Shown piece by piece: positions 43,390 to 55,432 of a stretch of 64,000 bases of DNA. Every line of letters starts with the position of its first letter. Within the stretch, counting starts at the first letter, position 1. This DNA is from Gnetum montanum (Eukaryota > Streptophyta > Gnetopsida > Gnetales > Gnetaceae). Below the pieces are notes generated by a model, which did not search any database, was not told the DNA's origin, and was given only the letters and a program-made list of their open reading frames with translations. The DNA is taken from contig MNCI01003361.1 of assembly GCA_015680685.1 (NCBI GenBank), positions 144,596-208,595 on the forward strand. The letters run 5' to 3'. Both the position numbers and the translations under genes were made by a program.

Positions 43390-43505
43390 GGGTGAAAGCC
43401 TAACCTCTTATGAATGGCTAGGCCTAGGCTCAAACCTAGGTCTTACCATTTAAGAAACAAGCATCTTACCATTACTTCAAGTGATGGTTCCTTACGTTTT
43501 TTTTT
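43390..43505 (-). repeat. tRNA-derived SINE-like tract
   Basis: The minus strand reads CACTTGAAGTAATGGTAAGA, then TGCTTGTTTCTTAAATGGTA, then AGACCTAGGTTTGAGCCTAG. The AGTAATGGTAA.ATGCTTG segment resembles box A and CTAGGTTTGAGCC resembles box B of tRNA-type promoters, with about 35 bp between them as in plant SINEs. The T-rich run at 43498-43510 flanks it. Ends are not defined. Confidence 0.4.
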
Positions 43506-44049
43506 ATATATATTTTTAAATTATTTTCATTCTCAACCTAGTTTATGATTGGATCTGGTGGGACCCACATATCTCAAACTAGAAAAAAAAACCCCAATAA
43601 AGTCTCTCACATAAACAATTTTCTAAACATATCCCTCATGAGCTTAGAACAAGAGTCTCATGTATCTCAAACATAATCAATCCTCCCCAACAACCCTTGG
43701 TTAATAATCCTTTTAACTTCTAAAATGTCACCTCTATTCTCAAACCTCACCAGCATATTTTTCTTTTTCTCAATCCTCTCTATAATGATGCTCATCAACA
43801 TCTCTAAAATTTTGAGACACTATTAATTATTCATAACATAACCCAACATGGTCAAACATGTAGATCTTTTATTATCACATTTTGTGGAACAATGACTCAA
43901 TGATTCCTTACTCTTTCTAACTTTCTTATTTCAGTTTGGAATGATTTTAAAACTCATTTCCTTAGCTAATTTAACAAGTTCACTTGCCTTTCTTTAGCCT
44001 CACGTAACTTCACTAGCTTACTTAAGTTGAATAAAGATATGATCTAAAA

Positions 44050-44656
44050 ATACAAGTTGATGTTTCCTCAACAACTATCTTATGTACTGAATGAAATGCA
44101 TCTAAAACTATCAGGAATCGTAAATTTCTCTTTATCTACCATTAATTCTTTCCTTGTGTATGCTCTCAAGTTAGATCCCAACATAACTAGTTTGCAAGAT
44201 GCTATGCATAAAGTAGTTGAACTTGAAAAAATAACCTTTGCAAATTCTTTTGAATGCCTATTTGGAGTTCTTAGTCTAGGTTCCAAAGTCTTAGAAACTC
44301 TAATATCTTTCTAGGTCAATCCCTCAATCCTCAATTACTTACCAAATAATCAAACTCCTGATACTTCATCATCATTGTTTTCTCAAAATCTTGGCTTGAA
44401 TGAAGACCAACCAAAAGCCTTGATTCAATCCATAGTAAACCCTTTTGTACCCTCCATCCTAGCTCCCAAGAAACTAAAAACCCTTACTTTACCTAAAGCT
44501 AAAAGCCAACTATATATGAATAAAGTCTTAACCACCTTACAAAAACTATCTAAGGAAGTGATTAAGTTAAAATGTAAAAACATTAAGACAAAAGATGAAC
44601 ATAATGAAGCAAACCTTGAAGAGGAAGCCTTAAAACTTCCACACTTCCCATCCTAA
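44050..44656 (+). pseudogene. Tat-type gag, second copy
   Basis: The frame 44057-44314 reads LSYVLNEMHLKLSGIVNFSL, then YALKLDPNITSLQDAMHKVV, then ELEKI. This is the end of a gypsy capsid domain (...L.P....L..A...A..LE.). The frame 44375-44656 is Lys-rich with LQKLSKEVIKLKCKNIKTKD and ends at the protease linker. It is the upstream part of the same unit as the protease at 44660-45180. Confidence 0.5.
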
Positions 44657-44659
44657 GAA

Positions 44660-45667
44660 ACACCAATAACCTTTCTTAACCAACCTTGTCATGCATGGAA
44701 AAAATATTCATAATTATTTAATGGATTCAAAAGTTATAGTTAATGTAATGCCTTTTGAAGTTTATAAAACTTTATGAGCTCAAATAATTCTGCAAATAAA
44801 AAACATTATTCAACTCAATGAGTCAAGTATCCATGAAGTAGAATTGCTTAAACACATCCAAATTTATCTTTAAAAATATCCAGATTTTATATGTAACATG
44901 GACATCTTAGTACTAAATGTGAAACGAACCTACATGTTTTTATCACATACCTTTGATGCTCGGTTTAAAGGCTTCTTTAAATCTGATTTTTTGGAGCTTC
45001 TTCTTCCAAACAAAGGGGGGTCTAAACATGTGTTAGTTCCTAAAGGAGCCTTCCATCATCACATGATTACAAACCTAGAAGGAGTCCATGTTACATCAAC
45101 AAATCAAAGTTTAAATTTCTTTGGATTCATTGATCTTCATCACAAAGATACAAAACAGGAGGAACCTCGGATGAAATAGGTGATTCTCTACCTAATATTA
45201 ACCCATAAATTCATATTGACGTCATTCCCTTCTATAGAAAAATCTTAAGAGCTATATGATGATACCTGATCTTTTTACTAATATGATGAGAATACCTTCC
45301 TCTTTGATGGCCCTTGTCCAATTGGCAAAGATAAGAATGTTAATAAAATCCATATGGTACAACCTGCCAACGAACTTATCTATAATGATGATAAAATGCA
45401 CATCAATCAAAGTGTTTGCTTTTCAAATTTTAATATCTTGCAAATTCCCACCTATAATCTTTTCTTAGATTATCTAAGTCCATACAAGAGCCTTATCAAT
45501 AGATCTTATGAACTTTGGTATATTGAACTTAAATATTTAAAAGTAGTAGAAACTCTATTAGATCATCAAATAATCATTAAAAATGGTTTGATAAAAAGAT
45601 ATGCATCAAAGAGTTTTTAAAAAGGCAATTTAGTGGTAAAACAAGATAAGGACTCAAGGTAAGCTTT
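44660..45667 (+). pseudogene. Tat-type protease and linker, second copy, cut by Sirevirus insertion
   Basis: Reads FLNQPCHAWKKYS-like and, in another frame, LVMHGKNIHNYLMDSKVIVN, VMPFEVYK, parallel to GKNIHNCQMDLGAIINVIPL of the copy at 1271-1640. The open frame 44898-45179 gives MDILVLNVKRTYMFLSHTFD, ARFKGFFKSDF. The active site reads D-S-K-V where D-S-G-A is usual, so it is inactive. The linker (GKDKNVNKIH-like, ELIYNDDKMHINQSVCFSNF) matches the region before aRNH in the first copy (NLIYDDSNTYIN). The Sirevirus LTR starts at 45668. Confidence 0.6.
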
Positions 45668-46867
45668 TGTTGACCTTTTGGTATGTCAAAAACTTTTAAA
45701 AAATGGAGAACAAAGGATGGTTGTGTGGTTCTTATATTTACAGGACATGAACATGGTCAAGAAGTTAAGTAAGCTTAGAAAAGGACTCATAGAAGCATGT
45801 ATACCATGGAAAAGGTCTTCATAACCAAATTGGAAGCAAAGGCAAGAATGAAGACTACAGCTAAATGAAGATTTTCCAAAGATCAAAATGAAGCTAAATG
45901 TGTCTGTTCATGTTGATTTTGTTGGGGATGATTCTTGGACGTTTTGGCACGTTTCAAAGTGTTTTTGGCTCATTTTGATGAGTCTAAGAGGTTATAGGGT
46001 CTATGGGGACATGTTTGGATGCATTCAAAGGCTCCCAACATCAAAATGAGCAGTTTCATTTTGGCCCCTGCAAAAGAGACGTCTTCCCAAAGATGTCTCC
46101 TCAAGGACGTCATAAAGATGTCTTCCATGAAGAGTAGACGTCTCCCCAAACTTGAGGCCAAATTCAGAGATATGTCTTAATCTTGAAGGAGATGTCTACA
46201 CTAGCTATAAGATGACTTGAAAACTTCAAAGCTATAAGAAGACATCAATTCAAGGAAGTAGAGAAAGCAAATGTATGTGAATGTGAATAGTCTACATCAA
46301 GCCTTCATTGTCTAATCTATTGTACTTGTGTACTTCACTATAACATCATTTGTATTGTAGTAGTGATTATATTGTACTGTGCTTAAAAATACAAGGACCA
46401 ACAAATCAGCTGCATCCTTCCCTTGTAATTTATTTTTCTCTTTCTTGTTGCCCCACTAGGGTTGATGCGCTTCTTGCAAGAACGCATCATTCTTGAGCTT
46501 CACAAGATCCTACAAGCTTAAGTAGGGGTGTTGTGACACAACTCTCTAGAGCAAAGCTCAAGTTGTAAAGGTTGTGGGATCCTAGAAACCACATTCTAAG
46601 CTTGTTGGGACCTTGCAAGGTTGAGTGGAATCATTTCAAAGCAAAGCTTAGAGCTTGTAGAGGGTGTGATGCCCTTCAAAGCACATTTTAAAGAAACAAA
46701 GTCCAAAGGCGTGCTAGCAAACTACCCTCCGAGTATGGACTATCAAAATCAGGGAACCATGTTAAATTTGGTGTGTGCTTTGGCTGATGAAATTTTAATT
46801 TTGGGGAACTTATTCATCCACACAACCCCCCGCACCCCACCCCCTCTTCTAAGTTGAACAATCCTCA
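45668..46867 (+). mobile_element. 5' LTR of the Sirevirus derivative
   Basis: Runs from TGTTGACCTTTTGG to ...AACAATCCTCA. It matches the right LTR over nearly its whole length (for example GATTTTGTTGGGGATGATTC, then TTGG; GTGAATAGTCTACATCAAGC). At 46068-46150 it carries a cluster of AGACGTCT/AGATGTCT palindromes, which resemble ACGT-core bZIP sites. The part near the 3' end (46440-46860) carries the C-rich tract CCCCCCGCACCCCACCCCC. Confidence 0.85.
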
Positions 46868-46869
46868 AG

Positions 46870-46881
46870 TAGTATCAGAGC
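46870..46881 (+). other. tRNA-Met primer-binding site
   Basis: TAGTATCAGAGC, two bases after the LTR end, differs by one base from TGGTATCAGAGC, the usual initiator tRNA-Met primer site of plant copia elements. TTGGTACTCCTGTTTTGAG follows as in active relatives. Confidence 0.8.
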
Positions 46882-46976
46882 TTGGTACTCCTGTTTTGAG
46901 TGTAACAACTCAAGAGTGAACAAATGGAAAGAGGATCACACAGCAAATTAGCAATGTTAAACAGGATCACCTTTAC

Positions 46977-48248
46977 ATGTTGGAAGATTCAAATGCAAAA
47001 ATCCTTTTTAAGTACATGATGTTCATAGTTTTGGTATTCATCTTGGATGGATGCACTCAACTCATCAACAACATTTTGGACAGCAAAGGTAAAAGTAAAG
47101 GTGAGCAATCTAAACTTCCAAATTTTGATATTTTTTTTCTGGACTGCGAGATATGTGGTGGAAGAAACCATATAGCCTTCGAATGCCCCAATGTTTACAG
47201 GTTTCAAGAGAAAGAGTATACTAAAGAAATGAGAAGAAATAACATCCATATAAGTTGGGATGATGAAGAGGAATCAACTCAAGAAGATAAAAAGGCAAAA
47301 AATTTCTTCACCAGCTAGGATGACAAAGACCAAGGCAAGGAAGAGGTAGATGACACCTTCAAAGATTCTCATCTCATCTATATATGGCTCTCACAGATGA
47401 TGATGTTAGCCTTTCTGATGATGATGATGATGATCAATCTAAGAATGAGAAAGAAAGGCATGACCTATTGTGTAAGTTGGAAAGTGTTTGTGTAGAGTTG
47501 AATAAAGGTTCAAGAAATTTCCTTATTAAATACAACAATTTCTAATTTTACAAAAGAAATCTCAGACCTAAGGGCTGAGAACGAAAAGCTAACCTTGTGT
47601 TATGAGTAGCCTAAGGAAGAAATTGTAGATGCCAAACTCATGAATAAAACGCTAGTCAAGGGAAAAGAATCCTTTCAAATGGTTCTTGGACAAGGAAGAA
47701 GTCCACAAGATAAAAGTGAACTAGGATGTTGTTCCCAAGAAAAGGCATCTGCACAAACTCCATCCCAACAAAAGGACTCTTCATAGATTAAAGTGACAAG
47801 AGGTACTACATACCAATCCAAAGCAGCTCTAAACCAATCAAAAGTACCACGACGGTTTGATCATTGTAATCACATTTACTACAATAGGAAGATTAGATGT
47901 TATAATTGTCATAAATTTGGGTATAAACAATGCGAGTGCAATTTAAAATATTATCACATGAGCACTTGGTCACATCATAGGACTCCTTGGTCTTATCTGA
48001 ATGTACCTAGAAAGGATTTTTCGCAAGTTCAAAAGGATAGACAAACAAATCAAAGAAGATTCAACAAAGATTGGACAACTCAAAAGAATGAGGAAGTTCA
48101 AAAAGTTTGGAGAATCAATAGGAAGGAACCTAAGAATGAGAAGACACTATCTAGCCAATTTGTGAAAGGAAGCCAAGCCTTTAAAATTGAAGAAGTCTAT
48201 GGAAGAAGAAAAACCTCGAAAGAGGAATTTCATTCTCTAGCACTCTAG
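46977..48248 (+). pseudogene. Sirevirus gag, C-terminal half
   Basis: The first frame (46977-47318) has a clean zinc knuckle, CEICGGRNHIAFEC (CX2CX4HX4C), followed by WDDEEESTQEDKKAK. Through a frameshift come DDDVSLSDDDDDDQS-like acidic sequence, then ISDLRAENEKLTLCYE, then KGKESFQMVLGQGRSPQDKS, ELGC. These match the Sirevirus gag tail (LR.E...L, then KGKE.L...LG.Q+...DK.GLG). The last frame (47793-48248) has a second knuckle, CYNCHKFGYKQCEC, in which the His ligand is Tyr. It would bind element RNA. Protease should follow but does not. Confidence 0.75.
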
Positions 48249-48639
48249 GCACCTTAATTCTCAATTGTAAGTAAGGTAAGTCAAGGTACGTTTTTATTTC
48301 CTTGCTTGCTAAATATCATGTCAATATTAAATTTTGAAAGACTAAATTGTGTTGATGTGTGCTTACTTCATTTCAAGCTATGGGATGTTAGCCTTGGTAT
48401 TCTATAGTGTTAAGATAAGTGCTTACAAGAGAAGATATTTGGTACTATTAGAATATTTGATGTATGGTAATTGAGGAATTTAAATTAGTACCTGTAATGT
48501 AATTCATGTATCTTCTAAGGAAAGCTCCGTTGCAAAAGGAAGTCCTTAAGCATATGAATTATTTGCTATCCTTATGAGAGGCCTTTTTTTCAAACTTGAT
48601 CTTACTATGAAACTCTAGATTTATAGGGACATCTCCTAG

Positions 48640-49000
48640 CTCTTGTGTATTTCTCAATGAATGTATGATGTTGGTTTTTTAATGATGATTTCAAGATGGT
48701 ATGCTATGTTTTGGGGTGTTTTAGACTTGTTTTGATGAATCTAGAAGTTTTTGAGGGCTATGGTGACTTGTTTGAAGGTGTCTAGAGGTTCCAAACCTCA
48801 AAACGAGCATCTATATTTTCAGCCCTGTCATCATAGACATCTACTCTAACAATTAGACATCTCACCTGCATTTGAGACATCATTTTGACAACATACATCT
48901 CTCTCCAAAGGTAGCTGTTTAATCTGACATCTCTGCTCTCAGGGAAGACATCTACTATTTCTTCAAAGTTGACTTGTATGGTTTTTAATGAACATTCTAG
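48640..49000 (+). repeat. Internal LTR-like fragment related to the Sirevirus LTR
   Basis: TGATGATTTCAAGATGG, GTGTTTTAGACTTGTTTTGA, TGAATCTAGAAG, then CTAGAGGTTCCAAACCTCAA and a series of AGACATCT motifs parallel the U3 segment at 45930-46140 and 50390-50640. It is more diverged than the two outer LTRs are from each other, so it is not a simple recent duplication. It could be a remnant of an older, related element captured inside. Confidence 0.6.
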
Positions 49001-50129
49001 CATTTGATTTGGCACTTTTAATGTAACTCATGAATTTTCTAAGAAAACAAATGTTTTAAGACGAATTATCATGAAATAATACTAATAGGAGACCCAAGTC
49101 TCCCCACTTGATCTTAATGCAGAATTGTACGGGTAGGACATTAATGATTCCTTTTTTGAAAAAGAAAAAAAAAGGTCCAAAGAAAGCATTAAAATGACAA
49201 AGCTATCTGCACATATGCAGGGAGAGTATGTTCTTAATCATCGTTTATCATACAAGAGGCCACCAGCAAAAAAGGAGCCTTTTGAGACCTCCAACAAAAG
49301 ATACTTAAGCAACAAGACATTCCACTCCATTCTCCCTCAGTTAGAAATGAGCAGGGAAGAGCATATTAATCTCGTAATGTTCTTTTTTAAAGATGAACTT
49401 TTATGGTGAAAACTCCTGATCTTTATATATTATATAAACTTACTTGTGAGCTCTATTTATTGACTGATTTTTTGTATGTTGAGGATACATCTTTTTAAGT
49501 ACCTAAGGGCCTTGTTGCAAATATGAGTCGACAAGTACTAAAATAGTTGTTCATGATCTCTTTTGGTAAGAAATGAGATACATATATCTATTGTTTTCTT
49601 TTATGCTCAACTTAATTATCATATATTAGTTTATGACTTCTTTTGTTATCGTATGTGTTTGATCATTTGATATAATAAGATGTCTTGCTTTTTCTTAAAA
49701 GTTGAATATGCATGTTTTACCTACCATCAATTTGCTATGCCTTATCATGATGTTTCAAAAGTACGTAAATATTGGATGATTATAAAACTACAAAATTTTG
49801 GTTGTTCTAATGGCTTATTGACTTAAACATAGGTTATATGATCTTCAATGCTAAAATTTCATCTTTGGATATCAACTACAAGGCTTGTACCTCATTATTT
49901 CTAACCTTCTATGTGAACAAATAAGGGACAGCACTTAATTGACTTGTCACCATCAATCCTATACTATCAATGCTAAGTAATGTATACTTTTTAATTGTTT
50001 GTTCTTCCTTGACAAACATGTTTATATATATATTCTTATCATACTTAAGTCCTCAAGTGTTCATTATGAAAGTTTAAGTATAAAAGTCCAATTTTCTTAA
50101 GTTTTCAACATCACCAAAAAGAGGGAAAT
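49001..50129 (+). other. Sirevirus interior without coding domains; ends in polypurine tract
   Basis: No pol domain can be read. A 71-codon frame (49194-49409) has no motif I know. The interior ends with CACCAAAAAGAGGGAAAT (about 50112-50129), the purine tract that primes plus-strand synthesis (relatives: AAAGGGGGAGATTG). Confidence 0.6.
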
Positions 50130-51318
50130 TGTGGACCTTTTAGTATGTCAATACATTTTAAAAAATGGAGAACAAAAGATGGTTGTGTGGTTTTTGTATT
50201 TACAAGACAAGAACATGGTCAATGACTCAAGGAAGCTTGGACAAGGACTCAAAGAAGCATGGATATCATGGACAAGGACTTCATAAGCAAATTGGAAGCA
50301 ATGGCAAGAACGAAGACTAAAGCTAAATCAGGATTTTCTAGAGATTGAAAGGAAGTTAAATGTGTTTGTTTGTGTTGATTTTGTTGGGGATGATTCTTGG
50401 ACATTGCAACATATTTTGAAGTGTTTTTGGCTCATTTTGATGAGTCTAGGAAGTTATAGGGTCTATAGGGACTTGTTTGGAGGCATCTAGAGGCTCCCAG
50501 AATCAAAACGAGCAGTTTCATTTTTGGCCCTTACAGAAGAGATGTCTTCCCAGAGACGTCTCCTCAGAGACATCGCAGATACATCTCCTCTAAAGACAAT
50601 ACATCTTTCAAAAATAGTAGACATCTCCCTAGACTTCTTGAAGGAGACATCTACACTAGCTGTTAAGTGACCGTTAGACAAATTCCAAGATAATTTTGGA
50701 AATTTCAAAGCAATAAGAAGACATCAATTCTTAGAAATAGAGAAAACAAATGTATGTGAATGTGAATAGTCTACATCAAGCCTTCATTTTCTAATTTGTA
50801 CTTCATTGTAACATCATTTTTATTGTAATAGTGATTATATTGTACTATGCTTCAAAATACAAGGACTAGCAAATGAGTTACATCCTTCCCTTGTAATTTA
50901 TTTTTTTCTTTCTTGTTGCCCCACTGGGGTTGATGCGCTTCTTGTGAGAAGGCATTGTCCTTGACCTTGTCAGGATCCTACAAGATTGTGTGTTGGTGTT
51001 GTGACACAACACTCCAGAGTGGAACTCAAGTTGTAAAGGTTGTGGAAGCATGGAAACCACATTGTAAGCTTGTCAAGACCTTACAAGGTTGAGTGGAATC
51101 ACTCTGGAGTAGAGCTTAGAGCTTGTACAAGATGTGGTTCCCTTCAAACCACATTTCAGAAAAACAAAGTCTAGAAGTGTGCTAGCAAACTATCCTCTGA
51201 GTGTGGACTGCCCAAGTTGGGAATCCACGTTAAATTTGGTGTGCTTTGGCTGATAAAATTTTAATTTGGGGAACTTATACATCTGTTCCCACTCTCCCCA
51301 TAGCCCGCACATACATCC
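50130..51318 (+). mobile_element. 3' LTR of the Sirevirus derivative
   Basis: Starts TGTGGACCTTTTAG and follows the left LTR collinearly. The palindromic block (50540-50640) reads mostly AGACATCT/AGATGTCT, with one intact AGACGTCT, whereas the left copy keeps more CG. After TAATTTGGGGAACTTATACA the expected terminal 40-60 bp are not recognisable and a CT microsatellite begins. Confidence 0.85.
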
Positions 51319-51319
51319 A

Positions 51320-51370
<51 letters not shown>
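51319..51370. repeat. (CT)n microsatellite
   Basis: About 26 CT units with one interruption, at the right edge of the Sirevirus LTR. It likely grew from the C/T-rich LTR end. Confidence 0.95.
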
Positions 51371-51375
<5 letters not shown>

Positions 51376-52689
51376 GACACAATCCTTAGTTTTATCCTTT
51401 ATAGCTCTGAATGTTTATAAAATTACATATTGGCTAGGAAATAGATTAGGTTCTAGTTTAAATGCATTTTATTTACAGCATTTCTATGCAGTTGTCGAAT
51501 GTGGACACCTCATAGATCCTTAGTTTAACTATCATAACTTCATATGATTTGTACATATTTGTGTTCGCATTTCTGTTCTTGCATCATTATTATAGTTTTT
51601 CTTTATCATATTTTAAGTCAGTTTTACCTTTTGTTTGCATGATAATATTTTAGCTAAAAAGTTCATAATATTTATCTCATGTTATTTAACATAATTTAAA
51701 AAATGATTAAAACTTATTTTAAGTTTTGAAGTATATTTGGTCATAAAAATACTAGAAAAAGGGTATTCTTATCTAGCTATTAGTATGCTTTCCCTTTCAT
51801 TTTATCAATAAAGGTCCCATAAAGTATCTTTGATTTGTATGTTCAAATACCATCTAGAATGGTCATGAACCTAAACTAATGCCCTTGCACATTTGTATAT
51901 CGAGCCTACTGTCATGAACCCTTAGTAACTAGATCTAATTATAAGTGTAACACCCATTCATAGTAAGCAAGAGTTAACACTCAAAGCCCCTAATAAGCTA
52001 GTTGAAAATGCAACATTTGTTACTATTTTCTAAATATTTGATCAATTATCAAAAGTTCAACTTACATATAGACCAGCATAGATAACTATCATTTAAAATA
52101 AAACATCACAAAGAAAATTACATGATGCAAAGAATGGCCCAAGGATCAAGCAAAAAGAGAATGTCAATATGACGACTGGCATCTCCTAATACACTATGCA
52201 TCTAACATGCAATACAAAAGCAAAAACATCTAAAACTTAAAATCATATCCATAGCCATCTAAATTAACAAAAGTCAATTAATTCAATTGCTTCACCTAAC
52301 AGTCCTAAATTATGCACAACAAAAATGTAATCTGTTATAAGGAAGTCAAACTCAAGAAAAATATATTATTCATGTACCTAGAAAATTGCAAATTGAAATA
52401 CAAAGTAATATAGCAACTTTCACATATATTTACAATATCAATGAAAAATCATGTCTAATTAGCACAAAACACCATAACCATAACTAAATTTTAGCTGAAC
52501 TATTACTCATAAAAGACAACCATGAAAAACAAATAGTTATAATAAAAATCTACACAAGATTTCTTTTATATAATGTACAGGTCTGATTTTCTCTTTATTT
52601 ATTGATTAGATTCTGATTTTCTAATACCATAATAATAATTCAGATCTTAGTCAGCAATAGACTTGTCTAACTTAACAATTGGCCATAAG
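51371..52689. other. Unassigned AT-rich stretch
   Basis: No coding domain, tandem repeat or RNA gene recognised. Strongly AT-rich with stops in all frames. Confidence 0.3.
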
Positions 52690-54430
52690 AAATGTATCAA
52701 TCAGTAATATCAAATCCATTTAATTGCACAATAAAGCTATTTTATTTTCTTTTAGCAAACCTTACAATAAAAATCATTTCAATAACTTTCCTAACCCAAA
52801 ATAATAAATTGCATACCACTAACATTTAATCAAACTATCTAATTTACCAATGATAGAAAATCAAGAAGTCACCTGCATTTTACAGCCATTATTTAACACC
52901 CTAGATTTTCCTCACTTCATTGGACTTATAGAAAGATAACAAAATTAGACTTAAGAAGGTAAATAAATAAGAATCAAACTTCAATATAAGAAATGGGCAA
53001 TCAAGGGGATCATCAAGCCAATTTTCTAACCAAGAATCAAGAATTTGACAATTCAGAAAATCACAAAATAGACATGGGCCTAAGCATACTCTCACTTTCT
53101 AACAGTGGTACTAGCCTTCATATAAGGGATCATTAGCCCTTGCTGGCCAATCATTATGCCAATATGCCCCAAATCATTATGAGTGTTGCTGAATCATTAC
53201 AAAAATAACTCTCATCCAATTGACTTAGGCTTGAGAGTACAGATGGATGGAGATATCCATCAACAAAATTGAAAATTCAACAATCCAAAATCTTAACAAC
53301 AAATCTTGTCAAGTTGGTTCTAACATAAAATGACATTCAAGGTAAAGAAAGGAGAAGAGCTGAGATATTAAGGCTATTAACCAACATTGTCCATCACACA
53401 TAGCAAGAGAAGGATTTATCTTACCTTCTTGCTTAGATTTCTTGCTTACCAAGAACAATTAATCACAATATTGGACTACTACTCAACTCATATTTTCCTT
53501 TGATTTCTTATCTTTTGTAACAATCACACTCCTCCCTTGTTGCTATTCTTCTTTTTTACAGCCACAACCTTCTCATGTTGGTGCTCATTTATTTTTTCAA
53601 CCTTAATCTTCTTTTGTTGTTCTTCTTCTTCTATTTTAGCCATCTTTTTCTTGTTGTTGCTGTTGATTTGTTGTTCTAACCAGTCTCCTTTTGTTATTGT
53701 TCATTTTTAGCCATCTTTGTTGTGATTGAGCTCTCCTTCACTCTCCTATGCACACTCTCTCTCTCTTCCTTTTTCTTCTTTTTTTGTTGCCTTTTCTCTT
53801 CCCTCTATCCTCTCTTTATAATTGCTAGAGGAATTCAAGAGATGATAGATTATTTCTTGTCACTGATTCTTTATTTAAAACTATTTTACTTCTCTTTTTT
53901 TAAAAGAAATAAAACGTTTTTCCATGCCACCTAGACATAAGTTCAATGCTTTCCATGATCATTCTTAAAAATTAATAAAAGTATATTTTCACAGGTTACA
54001 GGTTCATTTCCTCTTGATCTCACATAGCAAAAAATTGACAACTATAAAATACTCAAACATAACATTCATCTTTGTTCCTTCTTTCTTTAGCCATATGTCA
54101 CATCTAAATTTATCAGCAATGAATATACAGCTTTACTTCATTTCCAGCAACATTTCTCTTAGGAATAGATTTCAAAATGAGAATATAAAAAAGGACAAGT
54201 CCAAGACAAAATCAAGTAAAACACCTTCTCTTTCAAACCATCAACAATGCAAGAGCTTCCATTTTATGTTCATATTTTATTGTCACATTGCCTTACATTT
54301 TTTTAAAATGTCATCACATAACCTTTCTATAGCCATGGAAAGGGTACTTATATTCTATTAACTAATGAAACTCTAAAGAACAATGTGTCAACAACATATA
54401 AAACACTCTACATATTCATTATTTAAAGAA
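52690..54430 (+). repeat. Noncoding repeat R, plus-strand copy
   Basis: Counterpart of the inverted copy at 20205-21790, with the same order of anchors. It includes a Ttc/ttg-rich pyrimidine block at 53560-53820. A small frame at 53722-53934 falls in that low-complexity block and is not conserved. The copy ends where a LINE-like insertion begins. Confidence 0.7.
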
Positions 54431-54439
54431 TACTGAAAC

Positions 54440-55432
54440 ATTCTAGGACGTCATGATCCATGTTAGGGTTGGGGGCGGCATGGATGCCTAAGTCGGTGCT
54501 TTGGTCGAAGTCAACAAGGGAGATGGCTAGGTCACTAACAAATGTGATGCAGCAAGGGTGAATTAACTCCAAGGAAAAGGAGTAGGAAACGATAGCTTAC
54601 TCTCAAGCCAAAATTCAAACCCAAATTCATAAGGCTATAGAAGAGGTTGTCATGTGTGCTAAGTCGGAGGAGTTGGCTATCTAGGAGGCAAGATGGACCA
54701 CACAAGAGGAAGATTTGAAGCATGTTGCTACCCTAGCTGCACTACAACAAGCCAAGTTGGGAGAGGAGATTAGCAAGTGTTGGCATGTACAAGAAGAATC
54801 AACAAGGTCATTGCTTATCAACAAATTGCAAGTACAAATACAGGAGAAAATGGAACATGAGGAGAAGCAACGACTAGCAAGAAAGCAAGAGACAAAACAG
54901 ACGCAGGAAGGGGGTCATTTTGAGGCCGCTTAGCTCCAACTATAGCTGCAGAGCACTCTTGCTACTAACACGTGTACTTGGATTGGATGGGCAAGGAGAC
55001 GAGGTGCAGTAGATCAGGAAAGCAACAAAGGATAGGCCCTTTACAATAGGTCATAGCCTTGTGGGCACAAAGGAACATGGGGCTCCTTGCTAAACTATCA
55101 TTGTTAGAAACATAGGAATCGTGAATACATAAGCCTCCTAAGAAGGCTCTTGATGTTTAGGGATGGGGGTGGATGGGGCTGTCTGGCATCTATTTCCAAG
55201 GTGTCAATTGCCCTTATGGGACTAAGAGTTTCAATCTTGGGATAAGAGGATCTAGCACTATTTTTCGATGCAAATCATTTTGGGGTTCTGGGGATTGGAA
55301 GGTATTGGGTTCTTGGATGTCAAGGACTACTAGGTTTTTCAATGTTTTCTAATTGCAATTGGTCCTTATGGGCTACTTTCTACATATTTTGCAGTTTTAA
55401 TAAATCCCAACCATTTCTCAAAAAAAAAAAAT
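54440..55432 (+). mobile_element. LINE-like insertion with poly(A) tail
   Basis: A block of clearly higher GC than its surroundings ends in AATAAATCCCAACCATTTCT, then CA11 (poly(A) at 55421-55432). The frame 54715-54933 is a charged helix: LAALQQAKLGEEISKCWHVQ, then QVQIQEKMEHEEKQRLARKQ, resembling ORF1-type or other coiled-coil proteins. The last 250 bp are G/T-rich, reading GVLGIGRYWVLGCQGLLGF, as in 3' ends of plant L1 elements. No RT is present, so it is 5'-truncated, internally deleted or a retroposed transcript. No target duplication could be recognised. Confidence 0.5.

Larger units (their letters stand above)
45668..51318 (+). mobile_element. Sirevirus (Ty1/copia) deletion derivative
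   Basis: Two direct LTRs of about 1.2 kb (45668-46867 and 50130 to about 51318) flank a 3.26-kb interior with a tRNA-Met-type primer site, a Sirevirus-type gag and a purine tract, but no protease, integrase, RT or RNase H. Intact relatives carry several kb of pol. It would be nonautonomous at best. It interrupts a Tat-type protease on its left side. Target duplications were not resolved because the right LTR end has decayed into a CT repeat. Confidence 0.8.
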
